From NCBI RefSeq assembly GCF_003219795.1, contig NZ_QJVC01000002.1:62001-126000 (forward strand): a DNA stretch of 64,000 nucleotides. The letters run 5' to 3'. The position numbers and the translations under genes were made by a program. A model generated the notes under the pieces. It worked only from the letters and a program-made list of their open reading frames with translations, was not told where the DNA came from and ran no database searches. Each line of letters begins with the position of its first letter. The first letter of the stretch is position 1. This document shows, one piece after another, positions 33,999 to 43,473 of this stretch. The stretch is from Arthrobacter psychrolactophilus (GTDB taxonomy: Bacteria; Actinomycetota; Actinomycetes; Actinomycetales; Micrococcaceae).

Positions 33999-34900
33999 GG
34001 GGACACCTCACTCGGGAGAGAGCTGCCTCTAGAACCGGCCGGCACTCCGGTGAAGACTCTCAAGGCGATGAAGGCCTTGTGCCAGCCGGCAACTCTCACC
34101 CGTCCCTGCACCAGTTCTTGTGCAGGGACGCGTTCGATCTTTTCAACGAGTGCGAGAAACAAATCGTGGGCAAGCCGCACCGCGCGTCGAGCGGCCGGGG
34201 CCAGAAAAACCATCCCCGCCCGAGCCGCCGACAGGTCGCGGCGAATGTCATCGAGAAGTTCCCGTTTGTGCGTATCGTTGAAGGCGGCAGGGTCAAGCCC
34301 CGGGAAGTAAAAGCGTCCAAGGTCGGCGCTATCGGCACCGAGATCCCGAAGGAAGTTCACCTTTTGAAAGGCCGCGCCCAGGCTGCGCGCAGAATGGGCC
34401 AGTTCCTCATCGTGGCCAGCCTTGGTGCCTTTCATACCCTTGAATACTTGCAGGCACATCAGCCCCACCACCTCTGCTGAGCCATAAATGTACTGAGTCA
34501 GGGTTTCCGGTGAATGCAAGGTTTTGTGCACGTCCGTGCGCATCGACTCAAAAAATGGTGTGGTCAGCTGCGTGTCAATCCCGGTTGCGCGGGCGGTCAG
34601 GGCAAAGGCATGGACCACCATGTTGGTGCTATATCCATATTTCAGGCCGCGCTCCGTCTCCTGTTCCAAATTGTCGAGCTGCCAGCAGACTGCGTCTGCG
34701 TCGAGACCGGCAGCAGCTGCCGCCCCATCAACCACCTCATCAGCGACCCGGACCAGGGCATAAATATTCTCGATGTGCCGACGTTCTTCGGCCCCCAGAG
34801 TCCAGCAGGCAAGCCCGAATGAGGTTGAGTAGCTCCCTATGACGACGCCTGCGCTTCTGGTGGCAGTGTCAGAGTAGTGGCCCAGCGGGTCCATTCCCAT
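33995..34900 (-). CDS. crtB: Phytoene synthase
   Basis: Condenses two GGPP to phytoene. The ATG at 34900 (MGMDPLGHYSD) was chosen: it has a near-ideal GAGGAGG and sits 2 nt after the crtE stop, while an earlier GTG at 34933 lies inside crtE. 301 residues. Squalene/phytoene-synthase motifs: ALVRVADEVVD (first Asp-rich motif) and NFLRDLGADSADLGRFYFP (second). The SYSTSFGLACWTL segment near the N-terminus is also typical. Operon member. Confidence 0.95.
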   Translation of the reverse strand: MGMDPLGHYSDTATRSAGVVIGSYSTSFGLACWTLGAEERRHIENIYALVRVADEVVDGAAAAAGLDADAVCWQLDNLEQETERGLKYGYSTNMVVHAFALTARATGIDTQLTTPFFESMRTDVHKTLHSPETLTQYIYGSAEVVGLMCLQVFKGMKGTKAGHDEELAHSARSLGAAFQKVNFLRDLGADSADLGRFYFPGLDPAAFNDTHKRELLDDIRRDLSAARAGMVFLAPAARRAVRLAHDLFLALVEKIERVPAQELVQGRVRVAGWHKAFIALRVFTGVPAGSRGSSLPSEVSP

Positions 34901-34902
34901 GC

Positions 34903-36066
34903 TCAGCTCCTCCTCGTGAGTACGTACTCGCAAATGTTCGACAGTTCGGCATACAGTGCTGCTGGCAGGGCCAGTTCCTGTGCCTTGTCCAGAGCATCGG
35001 CAACAAGTGATTGGGCCAGACCTAGGGCAAACTTTTCGGCTCCCAGCTGGCGCAGAACTTCCCTGATGGCGCTTGCATCCACCCGTCCGTCGCGAAAGGA
35101 TTCCAGGACAGCGGTGAATTCCTCGGCCTCAGCGGCAAAGGTTGTCAAAATGGTCCGTTTGCCTTCTCGCAGGTCGGAATCGGTGGATTTTCCAGTCTCA
35201 GCTGCGTCACCGAACGTGCCCAAAACGTCATCGATGATCTGGTAAGCAATGCCGATGTCACGCCCCACGGCCGCCAGCGCATCAGCCGTCCCCAACGTTT
35301 GCCCGGCCAACAGCGCCCCAGCGCGAAGCGGCATCTCAAAGGAGTACACCGCCGTTTTTAGCCGCTCCATCGTCAGGACCTCGGACAACGGGAGGTTTGA
35401 GTCTCCGAGTGAGAACAACAAGTCATCGAGTTCACCGGCCGCCGCCGAAAAAATTGCCTCGTGCATGGTTTCCAGTATCGTGACGCTGTGGGGATGGCCC
35501 ATTGCTGCCGACGTGGCCAGACGGAGAGCCCCGGTTAACAGCAGATCGCCGGCAATGATGGCCGCGGAGAATCCGGCGTGATCGGCATCGGCAAGATTTT
35601 GTCCCCGGCTTGCAGCCAGATCGCGGTATTCGGCACCAATCGTGGCAGCACCCCTGCGAATGAAATCCCTGTCAATGACGTCATCGTGCACCAACAAGGC
35701 CGCGTGAAGGATCTCGAAGGCAGCCGCCATCTCGCTACACGCCCTCGTGTCACTTCCGTCAAAAGCCGAGTAGGTGACATACACCAATCGCGGCCGCATC
35801 CACTTGCCACCATTGGTGGTTTTAGCCATCTTGGTCCATAGATCACTAAACGCCGCCGAATAGTTTCGCGCGCGTTGCTCTTGGCCCCGAAAATAATCAT
35901 CGAGGGTTAGCTGAACCTGGTCCTGTAGTGCCTCCCACCCCGTGACGTCCACGCGGTTCAAGGTGCCATTCCCGGAAAATTCGGACTCGTGGTCACCGTC
36001 CCCACGGTTGTTCTCAAACAGGGAATCCGTTCGAAGAGAGTTGTGGCTTTGCTGGGTTGACGTCAT
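34903..36066 (-). CDS. crtE: Geranylgeranyl diphosphate synthase
   Basis: Isoprenyl diphosphate synthase supplying GGPP to CrtB. 387 residues, including a polar N-terminal extension of about 35. The first Asp-rich motif is LLVHDDVIDRDFIRRG; the second is YQIIDDVLGTFGDA, with DDVLG in place of the usual DDxxD, as in other actinobacterial IdsA/CrtE enzymes. ATG at 36066, six nt after the MarR stop, with AAAGGTGAG. It is the first biosynthetic gene of the operon. Confidence 0.93.
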   Translation of the reverse strand: MTSTQQSHNSLRTDSLFENNRGDGDHESEFSGNGTLNRVDVTGWEALQDQVQLTLDDYFRGQEQRARNYSAAFSDLWTKMAKTTNGGKWMRPRLVYVTYSAFDGSDTRACSEMAAAFEILHAALLVHDDVIDRDFIRRGAATIGAEYRDLAASRGQNLADADHAGFSAAIIAGDLLLTGALRLATSAAMGHPHSVTILETMHEAIFSAAAGELDDLLFSLGDSNLPLSEVLTMERLKTAVYSFEMPLRAGALLAGQTLGTADALAAVGRDIGIAYQIIDDVLGTFGDAAETGKSTDSDLREGKRTILTTFAAEAEEFTAVLESFRDGRVDASAIREVLRQLGAEKFALGLAQSLVADALDKAQELALPAALYAELSNICEYVLTRRS

Positions 36067-36072
36067 CGCATC

Positions 36073-36591
36073 TCACCTTTCACCGTTGCTGGTTGCCGTT
36101 GAGCCTCCCGGCCCAGGACTGGAGTTCTCAAGTGCGGCAATGCGGTTTTTAATGGACCCGACCACAGCACCGAGGAAATCGACAATCACTGCCTGATCGG
36201 CGTGGTCATAGTTGCGCACCTTTTCATCTACCTCCAAAATCATCGGCATGAGCTTTTCCATGGCATCACGGACAGACTTCTCACTCGGGCTGATGAGCCA
36301 ACGCCGCCTATCCGTTGGATGAGGGGCACGCTCAACATGACCTTTGAGCACTAAGCGGTCAATGACGGTTGTGGTCGCGGCAGGTGTCAGATGCAATAAG
36401 TGCGCCAATTCACCAGGCGACATGGAGGGTTGCTTCATCAGGTGCTGCATGGCCTGAAAATCAGTTTCATTGATATCCATCTCGCGGCGCATGATGAATT
36501 CCATGGCTTCGTTGAGCACCAGAATCTGTCGCACGAGAACAGAGGCCTGGTGCATCTCACCCCTACCGGGGGCTTGGTGACGCTCGCTCAT
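36073..36591 (-). CDS. MarR-family regulator leading the crt operon (CrtR/CarR-like)
   Basis: 172 residues from the ATG at 36591 (MSERHQAPGRGEMHQ), with GGAGAG 4 nt upstream; the open frame extends much farther up through the divergent gene and was rejected. Winged helix about 55-115: MSPGELAHLLHLTPAATTTVIDRLVLKGHVERAPHPTDRRRW. In Corynebacterium glutamicum the MarR-type CrtR represses the crt operon and senses GGPP; the position directly before crtE suggests the same role, although here it is the first gene of the operon rather than divergent. The AT-rich 84-bp spacer to the SDR gene probably holds its operator. Confidence 0.88.
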   Translation of the reverse strand: MSERHQAPGRGEMHQASVLVRQILVLNEAMEFIMRREMDINETDFQAMQHLMKQPSMSPGELAHLLHLTPAATTTVIDRLVLKGHVERAPHPTDRRRWLISPSEKSVRDAMEKLMPMILEVDEKVRNYDHADQAVIVDFLGAVVGSIKNRIAALENSSPGPGGSTATSNGER

Positions 36592-36606
36592 ACAACTCTC
36601 CATTTG

Positions 36607-36635
36607 TTGATAATCAGAAAATCTAATTACATAAT
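36607..36635 (+). promoter_or_regulatory. Strong promoter for the SDR gene, overlapping the MarR control region
   Basis: TTGATA, exactly 17 nt, CATAAT: five of six matches to each consensus hexamer, with TSS near 36642. A TGATAATCA dyad (36608-36616) overlaps the -35 and may be a MarR half-operator. The ATG at 36634 lies inside the -10 and is therefore not the start. Confidence 0.7.
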
Positions 36636-36675
36636 GGAGGAAGAAATAAAATTTGTCGAGCGGAAGGGTGAGATC

Positions 36676-38151
36676 ATGACCAAGATTGCCGTCGCAGGAG
36701 CCACCGGATACATTGGCGGTCGGCTCATACCGTTGCTGCTGGAGGCGGGACATGAGGTTTCCGTCTTGAGTCGTCACCGCGACAAACTTCGAGATGTTCC
36801 GTGGAGCGAGCAAGTCACCATCATCGAAGGTTCGATGGAGGATGCTCAGACAGCGCATGAGCTGTGCTCCGGCGCCGAGGTTGTGTTCTACCTGATCCAT
36901 TCCATGTCTGGAGGATCGCAGGCGGAGACCGATTTCGAGAAAGTTGAACGCCTCTGTGCCCGCAACCTCGCTCAAGCTGCACGCGATGCCGGAGTTCAGC
37001 GCCTGGTGTATCTATCCGGTCTTCATCCAGAGGGTCAACTCAGCCGCCATTTGGCCTCACGTACTGAGGTCGGTGAGATTCTCATGGCTTCCGGAACCCC
37101 CACAGTGGTGCTGCAAGCGGGCCTAGTGATTGGCTCCGGTTCCGCCAGTTTTGAAATGATCCGGCATCTCACCGATGTTCTTCCCGTGATGCCCGCACCT
37201 AAATGGGTCATGAACAAGATTCAGCCCATCGCTATTAGGGACGCTTTGCACTACCTTGTCGGTAGCATTTCACTTCCATCGCAGCTCAATCGAACCTTCG
37301 ATATTGGCGGCCCCGAGATTCTGCGCTATGCCGATATGATGCGCAGCTATGCCGAAGAGGCGGGATTTCGGCGCCCAACGATCATCCCACTGCCTGTATT
37401 GACCCCGTGGCTTGCGGCCCAATGGGTCAATCTGGTCACACCCGTTCCCAGAAGTTTGGCAGTTCCGCTGGTCGAATCGTTGCAACATTCATGTGTGGTC
37501 GGAGAAAAGGATATTGCCTCCTACATTCCTGATCCCGTCGAGGGGCTAACGAGCTACAGGCGTGCTGTGGCTCTAGCCCTGAAAAAGATCGAGGCTGACG
37601 CGGTTGAAACCACGTGGGCAGCCGCCCACGCGCTGAGCGCACCGGCCGAACCGCTGCCTAGCGACCCGGATTGGGCCGGATTCACCGTCTTCACGGATGA
37701 ACGCCGCAAAACCACTGATATTCCCGCCAGCCAGGTATGGGATGTCATTGAAGGAATTGGAGGCCAGAACGGCTATTACTCATTGCCATTCGCCTGGAGC
37801 GTGCGTGGCTGGATGGATAAGCTCGCTGGCGGAGCTGGATTGGCCCGGGGACGGCGCAGCCTCAATCGGCTCCAGCTCAATGACACCGTTGACTGGTGGC
37901 GAGTGGAATCTCTAGAGCGCGGCCAGCTGCTCCGCCTTCGGGCCGAAATGATAGTGCCTGGAAGGGCTTGGCTGGAATTTGAGGTGCTTCCTCGGGAGAC
38001 CGAAGCGGGAAGCGTGTTTCGCCAACGGGCTATCTTTTTCCCGCGTGGGCTCTGGGGACGTTTGTACTGGTTGGCGGTTCTGCCGTTTCACGGGATTATT
38101 TTCAAAAGTATGGCTACCCGGATCACGGCAGCTGCCAGCCGTCGCAAGTAG
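36676..38151 (+). CDS. NAD(P)-binding SDR with C-terminal DUF2867 domain
   Basis: 491 residues from the ATG at 36676, preceded by AAGGGTGAG. N-terminal Rossmann domain with IAVAGATGYIGGRL (residues 4-17), an atypical extended SDR/NmrA-like oxidoreductase. From about residue 340 a second START-like DUF2867 domain (PASQVWDVIEGIGGQNGYYSLPFAWSVRG, then a WWRVESLERG stretch). Such fusions are common near light-response and carotenoid genes, but no reaction is known. Divergent from the marR-crt operon and sharing its control region, so it probably belongs to the same response. The catalytic YxxxK is not obvious, suggesting a binding rather than classical SDR role. Confidence 0.8.
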   Translation: MTKIAVAGATGYIGGRLIPLLLEAGHEVSVLSRHRDKLRDVPWSEQVTIIEGSMEDAQTAHELCSGAEVVFYLIHSMSGGSQAETDFEKVERLCARNLAQAARDAGVQRLVYLSGLHPEGQLSRHLASRTEVGEILMASGTPTVVLQAGLVIGSGSASFEMIRHLTDVLPVMPAPKWVMNKIQPIAIRDALHYLVGSISLPSQLNRTFDIGGPEILRYADMMRSYAEEAGFRRPTIIPLPVLTPWLAAQWVNLVTPVPRSLAVPLVESLQHSCVVGEKDIASYIPDPVEGLTSYRRAVALALKKIEADAVETTWAAAHALSAPAEPLPSDPDWAGFTVFTDERRKTTDIPASQVWDVIEGIGGQNGYYSLPFAWSVRGWMDKLAGGAGLARGRRSLNRLQLNDTVDWWRVESLERGQLLRLRAEMIVPGRAWLEFEVLPRETEAGSVFRQRAIFFPRGLWGRLYWLAVLPFHGIIFKSMATRITAAASRRK

Positions 38152-38238
38152 TTACCGGAGTCTAGGACTGCTCCGGCACCACAAATCTCCACCCTGGGCC
38201 TGAGGCTTGCGAGCGCTGCGCCGCATAAGGTTGAGGGT

Positions 38239-39468
38239 GTGATCATGCATTCCATTTACGACTGGTTCCGCCGGCACCGCTTTGCCGTGGACTTTGTCCT
38301 GATGTCGGTGCTGTGGCTGACCATGCTGCCCTTGAGCATTATTGATGGCGGCTATGCCGATAGCCTCTCCAGCTACGTGTATTCGGGCGTCTTTGCCACC
38401 GCCCTCATCGCTCCCCTAGCGTGGCGGCGGACGCGGACCGTGTTGGCGGGCCTCATCATTGCCTCGGTCTGTATCTTGCAGTGGTCCTTGCACGTTCAAC
38501 CCATGGCCGCGAATATTGCGGTTCCCTTAGTTGTCTACGCCTTGGCAGCCTTTGGGCCGCGCTGGGCCAGTCTCGGCGGACTGTTCCTGGCTCTCATTGG
38601 CGCCATCATGCTGGTCACCCGCTACTTCATCGGCTTTGCCAACATGTCCCTGGCCGATTTGCCCGCGGGTACGGCCACGGTGCTGATGGTCTGGGTTCTG
38701 ATCATGTTCAGCTGGACGGCAGGGGATCTGACCCGCACTAAGCGCTTGCGTGAGCAGGCCCTCGCCGACCGTGCCCACCGCCTGGAGATTGAGGCGCAGC
38801 ATGAGCGTGATCTGGCGGCTAGTGACGAGCGTGCCCACATTGCCCGCGAGATGCATGACATCGTGGCCCACTCCCTGTCCGTCATCATTACCCAGGCCGA
38901 CGGCGCCCGCTATGCTGCCGTGGCCAACCCGGCTATCGCTCCAGAGACGCTGGCGACCATCGCAGCCACCGGCAGGACGTCCCTGCAGGAGATGCGACGA
39001 CTCCTGGGCGTCTTGCGCGGAGACGATGAGGCCTCGACGCGGCCGCTCCCAGGACTTGGGGATCTCGATGAGCTCTTACTCGGTATTCGCGCGGCCGGGC
39101 TCCCTGTGGAGTACACCTCGACCGGGGAAGCCCGGCGTGCCTTACCCGCTGGAGCCGAGCTGACGGCCTACCGCACCATCCAAGAGGGCCTGACCAATGT
39201 CATGAAACATGCCGGCCCCAAGGCACAGGCCACAGTCGCTCTCATCTGGAACTCCCGGGGACTGACCATCACCGTTCAGGACGACGGCCGAGGCGCCGCA
39301 GCCTCGCCACCGACCACCTCCCCCGGCACGGCCGAGTCCTCAAGCGGCGGCAACGGCCTGCGCGGAATGGGTGAACGCATCAAACTTTATGACGGCACCC
39401 TATCCTTCGGTCCTGTGACCGGCGGCGGCTTCAGCATCACAGCATTCATCCCCTACACGGAGAACTAA
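38239..39468 (+). CDS. Sensor histidine kinase, NarX/DesK-like (HisKA_3)
   Basis: 409 residues from GTG 38239 (an ATG two codons on is equally possible). Five or so membrane helices in residues 15-160, then the HisKA_3 box [17 protein letters not shown] with His206, and a HATPase domain ([40 protein letters not shown]). No extracytoplasmic sensor domain. Five nt before the response-regulator gene. Signal unknown. Not similar enough in the sensor part to the kinase at 19055-20275 to be a recent duplicate. Confidence 0.93.
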   Translation: MIMHSIYDWFRRHRFAVDFVLMSVLWLTMLPLSIIDGGYADSLSSYVYSGVFATALIAPLAWRRTRTVLAGLIIASVCILQWSLHVQPMAANIAVPLVVYALAAFGPRWASLGGLFLALIGAIMLVTRYFIGFANMSLADLPAGTATVLMVWVLIMFSWTAGDLTRTKRLREQALADRAHRLEIEAQHERDLAASDERAHIAREMHDIVAHSLSVIITQADGARYAAVANPAIAPETLATIAATGRTSLQEMRRLLGVLRGDDEASTRPLPGLGDLDELLLGIRAAGLPVEYTSTGEARRALPAGAELTAYRTIQEGLTNVMKHAGPKAQATVALIWNSRGLTITVQDDGRGAAASPPTTSPGTAESSSGGNGLRGMGERIKLYDGTLSFGPVTGGGFSITAFIPYTEN

Positions 39469-39473
39469 CACCC

Positions 39474-40181
39474 ATGACATCTTCCTCCCCGATTCGGGTC
39501 GCCCTCGTGGACGATCAGCAGCTGGTCCGCTCAGGCCTGGGCATGCTGATCAACTCCCAACCCGATCTCAACGTTGTCCTCCAGGCAGGCAACGGCATCG
39601 AGGCCCTCGCCGGGCTGTCCGCCACCGCGGCCGATGTCATCCTCATGGATGTGCGCATGCCCGGTATGGACGGTCTGGAGACCACGCGCAAGCTCATGGA
39701 GCGGACCAAGATGGCCCCCGCAGGTTCCTGGTTGGCGGACCTGAAGATCGTGGTGCTGACAACCTTTGATCTGGACGAATACGCGCTGGCCGCAATTCAG
39801 GCCGGGGCTAGTGGCTTCCTCCTCAAGGATGCCCCGCCGGAGGAACTGCTCGGCGCTATTAGGACTGTGTTTGCCGGCGACGCCGTGATCGCACCTTCCA
39901 CGACACGACGCCTCTTGGATCATGTGGCACCCATGCTCTCGGCGCCCAGCCCCGCCAACGACGTCAACGCGGCGGCCGTCGCCAGCCTCACGGGACGCGA
40001 GCACGAGGTGTTTGTGCTCATCGCCAATGGGCTCTCCAACCCGGAGATTGCCCGGCAGCTCTTTGTGTCCGAAGCTACCGTCAAGACGCATGTGGGCCAT
40101 ATCCTGGCCAAACTCAATGCCCGGGACCGGGTTCAGGTGGTTGTTATTGCCTACGAGACCGGCATCGTCACTCCCCGCTAA
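39474..40181 (+). CDS. NarL/FixJ-family response regulator
   Basis: 235 residues. Receiver domain with DD (13-14), phospho-acceptor Asp59 ([13 protein letters not shown]), TTFD and FLLKD; a short insert ([11 protein letters not shown]) sits between alpha3 and beta4. LuxR-type helix-turn-helix at the C-terminus ([40 protein letters not shown]). Cognate of the kinase immediately upstream. Followed by a strong bidirectional terminator. Confidence 0.94.
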   Translation: MTSSSPIRVALVDDQQLVRSGLGMLINSQPDLNVVLQAGNGIEALAGLSATAADVILMDVRMPGMDGLETTRKLMERTKMAPAGSWLADLKIVVLTTFDLDEYALAAIQAGASGFLLKDAPPEELLGAIRTVFAGDAVIAPSTTRRLLDHVAPMLSAPSPANDVNAAAVASLTGREHEVFVLIANGLSNPEIARQLFVSEATVKTHVGHILAKLNARDRVQVVVIAYETGIVTPR

Positions 40182-40231
40182 CAACGCGGCATCACTTTAT
40201 GGCGGGTTTTTCAACAACGCCGCATCACCAA

Positions 40232-40268
40232 ACGGCCCCACCCACCTCGGTGAGGTGGGTGGGGCCGT
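40232..40268. terminator. Bidirectional terminator
   Basis: Perfect 16-bp GC-rich stem (40232-40247 with 40253-40268) and a CGGTG loop between the convergent response-regulator and ABC permease genes. A GCCGTCGTACTTT tail follows. Confidence 0.75.
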
Positions 40269-40314
40269 GAGTCACGCCGTCGTACTTTGATATGAGGAAA
40301 CGAGCCAGGCGAGG

Positions 40315-41151
40315 CTAGCCCTTCACGGCTCCTGCCGTCAGCCCCTGGACGATGAACTTGCTGGCGAAGGCAAAGATCACGAGCGTGGGGACAACGGTCA
40401 AGACGGCCGCGGCGGACATGGAGCCCCAGTCGATGTTGAAGCTGGAGATGAAGCCGGCGAGCGCCGTGGGGATGGTCTTGTTCTCGTCGCTGTTCATCAA
40501 CGTCACCGACAGGAACAGCTCGTTCCAACAGTTGACGAAGTTGAAGATGAAGCTGGCGGCGATGCCGGGCATCATGACGGGGACCAGCACCCGAAAGAGC
40601 GCCGACAGTCGGGAGCAGCCGTCGATCATGGCCGCCTCCTCCAGTGCGTCCGGGACATTTTCGAAGAAGCCGCGCAGCATGATGGTGCAGAACGGGATGC
40701 AGACGGCGATGTAGATCAAGATCAGGCCGGTCTTGGAGTCGACCAGATCGAAGTTGGTCATCATCATGTAGAGCGGGCCCAGGGCGATGAAGCCGGGGAT
40801 CATCTGAGTGAGCAGGAACGCACCCAAGACCGCGCCGCGGCCGGAGAACTGGAAGCGCGCCAAAACGTAGGCCGAGAGCAGCGAAATCAGGGTAGCTACC
40901 GTGGCGGCAACTGTTGCCACCAGGAGGCTGTTGATCATGTACTGGCCGAAGTCGCTCTTGGTGAACAGGCCAATGTAGTTCTCGAAGGAGATTTCCTTGG
41001 GCCAGTAATCCAGCGGCAGGGAGTAGATGGTGCCCGGCGCCTTCAGGGAGGTGATGACGATCCAGTAGAGCGGGAAGACCGTCACGATGAGGCAGATGCT
41101 CAGGAAGATGATCTTGCTGGTCCGGCTGAGAACGGATTCCTTGTTGATCAT
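40315..41151 (-). CDS. ABC importer permease, MalG-like (carbohydrate family)
   Basis: 278 residues, six helices. The cytoplasmic EAA loop is EEAAMIDGCSRLSALFRVLVPVMMPG, typical of the CUT1 carbohydrate-uptake family. Overlaps the MalF-like gene by 4 nt. No ATP-binding subunit is encoded nearby; CUT1 importers often share a common MsmK/UgpC-type ATPase encoded elsewhere. Substrate unknown; the linked PLP enzyme hints at a nitrogen-containing compound. Confidence 0.92.
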   Translation of the reverse strand: MINKESVLSRTSKIIFLSICLIVTVFPLYWIVITSLKAPGTIYSLPLDYWPKEISFENYIGLFTKSDFGQYMINSLLVATVAATVATLISLLSAYVLARFQFSGRGAVLGAFLLTQMIPGFIALGPLYMMMTNFDLVDSKTGLILIYIAVCIPFCTIMLRGFFENVPDALEEAAMIDGCSRLSALFRVLVPVMMPGIAASFIFNFVNCWNELFLSVTLMNSDENKTIPTALAGFISSFNIDWGSMSAAAVLTVVPTLVIFAFASKFIVQGLTAGAVKG

Positions 41152-42113
41152 CGATTCTCCTTTCGGGGACGAACTGCCATGAGGTAGAACGCGGCAAACA
41201 GCATCAAGGTAAAGACCACGATCAAACCCAGTGCCGAGGCCTGGCCATAGTCGCCCTTTTGGGTAATTTTGATCATGTAGGTGGTGATGATGTGGGTTTG
41301 ATCGGCCGGACCACCGCCGGTCATGGCCCAGATGATGTCCGGGAAGTTGAAGATCCAGATAATGCGCAGCAGGATGGTCAGCCCCAGGGTCACGGAGATG
41401 GCCGGGAGCGTGATGCTGAAGAAGGTGCGAATCTTGCCGGCACCGTCGATCGCGGCGGCCTCATACATCTCATCCGAGACCGATTGCAGCGCGGCCAGGA
41501 TCATGATGGCAAAGAATGTCACGCCGTACCAAATGTTGGCGATGATGATGGCCGTCATGGCAAAGCCGGGTTCGGCCAGCCACGGGACGGGGCTGTGGAT
41601 GATGCCGACCTTCATGAGGAGGTCATTGACCACACCAAATTCGGCATTGAACATCCACCGGAACAACATGCCGATCAGGAAGCCAGAGACAGCCCAGGGG
41701 AAGAAAATAAAGGCCTGGTAGGCGCCGCGGAACTTGAACTTCCGCTTCAGGAACAAGGCCAGGGCAAAACCAATGACGACCTGTGGCACGAGCGATCCCA
41801 CGACCCACACGATCGTGTTCCGAACAATGGTGCCAAATTCCGGGTTCTCGAACAGGGTGCGGAAGTTTCCCCACCCAACCCATGAGGTGTCCGAGAGGTC
41901 ATTGAGGTTCCAGTTGCGGAACGCCATCTGGCTTCCCGAGATCATGGGATAGTACGTAAAGATCCCCACGAAGATCGCTGCCGGAGCCATGAAGGCCAGC
42001 ATGGTCAGGGCGGTTTTGGAGTTGAACCGCTTCTTCCTGGTGTAGGAGGTCTGCGGTGGTGCGCCGGCGGAACTACGCCCGCGCACCACTTCCTGCTCAG
42101 CATTGAGTGCCAC
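41148..42113 (-). CDS. ABC importer permease, MalF-like (carbohydrate family)
   Basis: 321 residues, six helices after a basic N-terminus (YTRKKRFNSKTALTML). EAA loop YEAAAIDGAGKIRTFFSITLPAISVTLG. Pairs with the MalG-like protein as the membrane channel. Six nt after the binding-protein stop, so all three importer genes form one operon. Confidence 0.92.
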   Translation of the reverse strand: MALNAEQEVVRGRSSAGAPPQTSYTRKKRFNSKTALTMLAFMAPAAIFVGIFTYYPMISGSQMAFRNWNLNDLSDTSWVGWGNFRTLFENPEFGTIVRNTIVWVVGSLVPQVVIGFALALFLKRKFKFRGAYQAFIFFPWAVSGFLIGMLFRWMFNAEFGVVNDLLMKVGIIHSPVPWLAEPGFAMTAIIIANIWYGVTFFAIMILAALQSVSDEMYEAAAIDGAGKIRTFFSITLPAISVTLGLTILLRIIWIFNFPDIIWAMTGGGPADQTHIITTYMIKITQKGDYGQASALGLIVVFTLMLFAAFYLMAVRPRKENR

Positions 42114-42119
42114 GAGTGA

Positions 42120-43418
42120 CTATCCCGCCATCTTTTCGGTCCAGAACTTATCCCAGCTGGCCAGCAGATCCTTGGTGGTCATCTTGCCGGTGATGACGCG
42201 CTGCAGTTCGCCGTCGGACTTGGCAATCCATTCGGTCCACCACGAGACGGTGCGGGGCTGAACGGCGGAGATGTAAGTTTCCGGCTGTTCGTTCATCTTG
42301 ACGTAGGCGGCCCACGGGCCCTCACTGTAGAACGGATCCTTGGCGGCCGACTTCAGAATCGGGACGAGGGAGTTTTCCTTGGTGAACGTGGTGGCAGGCT
42401 CACCCTGAGAGAGGTACTTGACGAGCTTGATGGCCTCGGGCTTGGCCGTGCTGGCCTGGGCAATGCCCCAGCCTGCGGTTCCCACCGGCTGAATAGCCTT
42501 ACCCGTGGGGCCTACGAGCAGCGGGGCAACGCTCCACTGATCTTCCTTAATCGAGGTGGATTCCTTGATCGTGGCGATAACCTCGGGGTCCTGCAACAAG
42601 AACGAGGTGGAACCGTTGCTGAAGCCCTGCACCATTTCCGGGTAGCCCCAGGCAACGGACGACGGCGGCGATCCCTTCTTGAACAGCTCGAGGTAGTCAT
42701 CCATGGCCGTCTGGGCCTCGGGCGCCGAGAAGATGGTCTTGCCGTCCTTGAGCAGGAAGGCATTTTCCACATCGACCTGATCGGCTGTGTAAGCCTCGAT
42801 GATGGCGACAGCGTTGGAGTTGGCATTAGTGCCGCCACGGAAGGCGTAACCAAACTTGTTGGCATCTGGCTGGTTGAGCTTTTCGGACTGCTCCAGCAGA
42901 TCCGTCCAGCTGGCGGGCGGGCCGGAGAACCCTGCGTCCTTCACCAGATCTGTGCGGTAAAACAGGGACAGCCCGTAGAAGCCGTACGGGATGAAGTAGG
43001 TCTTGTCCCCCTGCTTGGAGTACTTGACGGCGTTATCGGTCAGGTCCGCCCAACCGTTCCAGTCCTTCAGATCGGCACTCATGTCATAGAGCCAGTTGTT
43101 GGCGCCGAAGGAACCAATCGTGATGTCGCGGGCCTCCACGACATCCACACCCTTGCCCGATTGCAGCATCTGCTGGATCTTTTGATCCGCCGAATCGGTG
43201 GGCGGGGAAATCAAGTCAACCTTGATGTTCGGGTTTTCTTTTTCAAAGCCTGCCAGAAGCGTCTTCAAGGTTTCGGTACGCGTGGGGTTGGTCAGGGATT
43301 CCACCATTTTCAAGGTGACCTTGCCGTCGGCAGCGTCCTTGCTGCCGCCGCCACAACCGGAAAGTGCCAGAACCGCGGCCACGCCCAGGGCGGTGATAGC
43401 CGTTAACTTCTTTTTCAT
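42120..43418 (-). CDS. ABC importer solute-binding lipoprotein (SBP family 1)
   Basis: 432 residues from the ATG at 43418 (MKKKLTAITAL) with GAAAGG upstream. Signal peptide with lipobox ALSGC (Cys22). The mature protein is a family 1 extracellular solute-binding fold (TRTETLKTLLAGFEKENPNIKV and DKTYFIPYGFYGLSLFYRTDLV stretches), anchored outside the membrane. Feeds the two permeases downstream. Family usually binds oligosaccharides or polyols; ligand cannot be assigned. Confidence 0.92.
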   Translation of the reverse strand: MKKKLTAITALGVAAVLALSGCGGGSKDAADGKVTLKMVESLTNPTRTETLKTLLAGFEKENPNIKVDLISPPTDSADQKIQQMLQSGKGVDVVEARDITIGSFGANNWLYDMSADLKDWNGWADLTDNAVKYSKQGDKTYFIPYGFYGLSLFYRTDLVKDAGFSGPPASWTDLLEQSEKLNQPDANKFGYAFRGGTNANSNAVAIIEAYTADQVDVENAFLLKDGKTIFSAPEAQTAMDDYLELFKKGSPPSSVAWGYPEMVQGFSNGSTSFLLQDPEVIATIKESTSIKEDQWSVAPLLVGPTGKAIQPVGTAGWGIAQASTAKPEAIKLVKYLSQGEPATTFTKENSLVPILKSAAKDPFYSEGPWAAYVKMNEQPETYISAVQPRTVSWWTEWIAKSDGELQRVITGKMTTKDLLASWDKFWTEKMAG

Positions 43419-43473
43419 GGGAAACCTTTCATAGTGTGCAATAGCGATGAGTTGTAGCGCCGCGGCGCATTGT

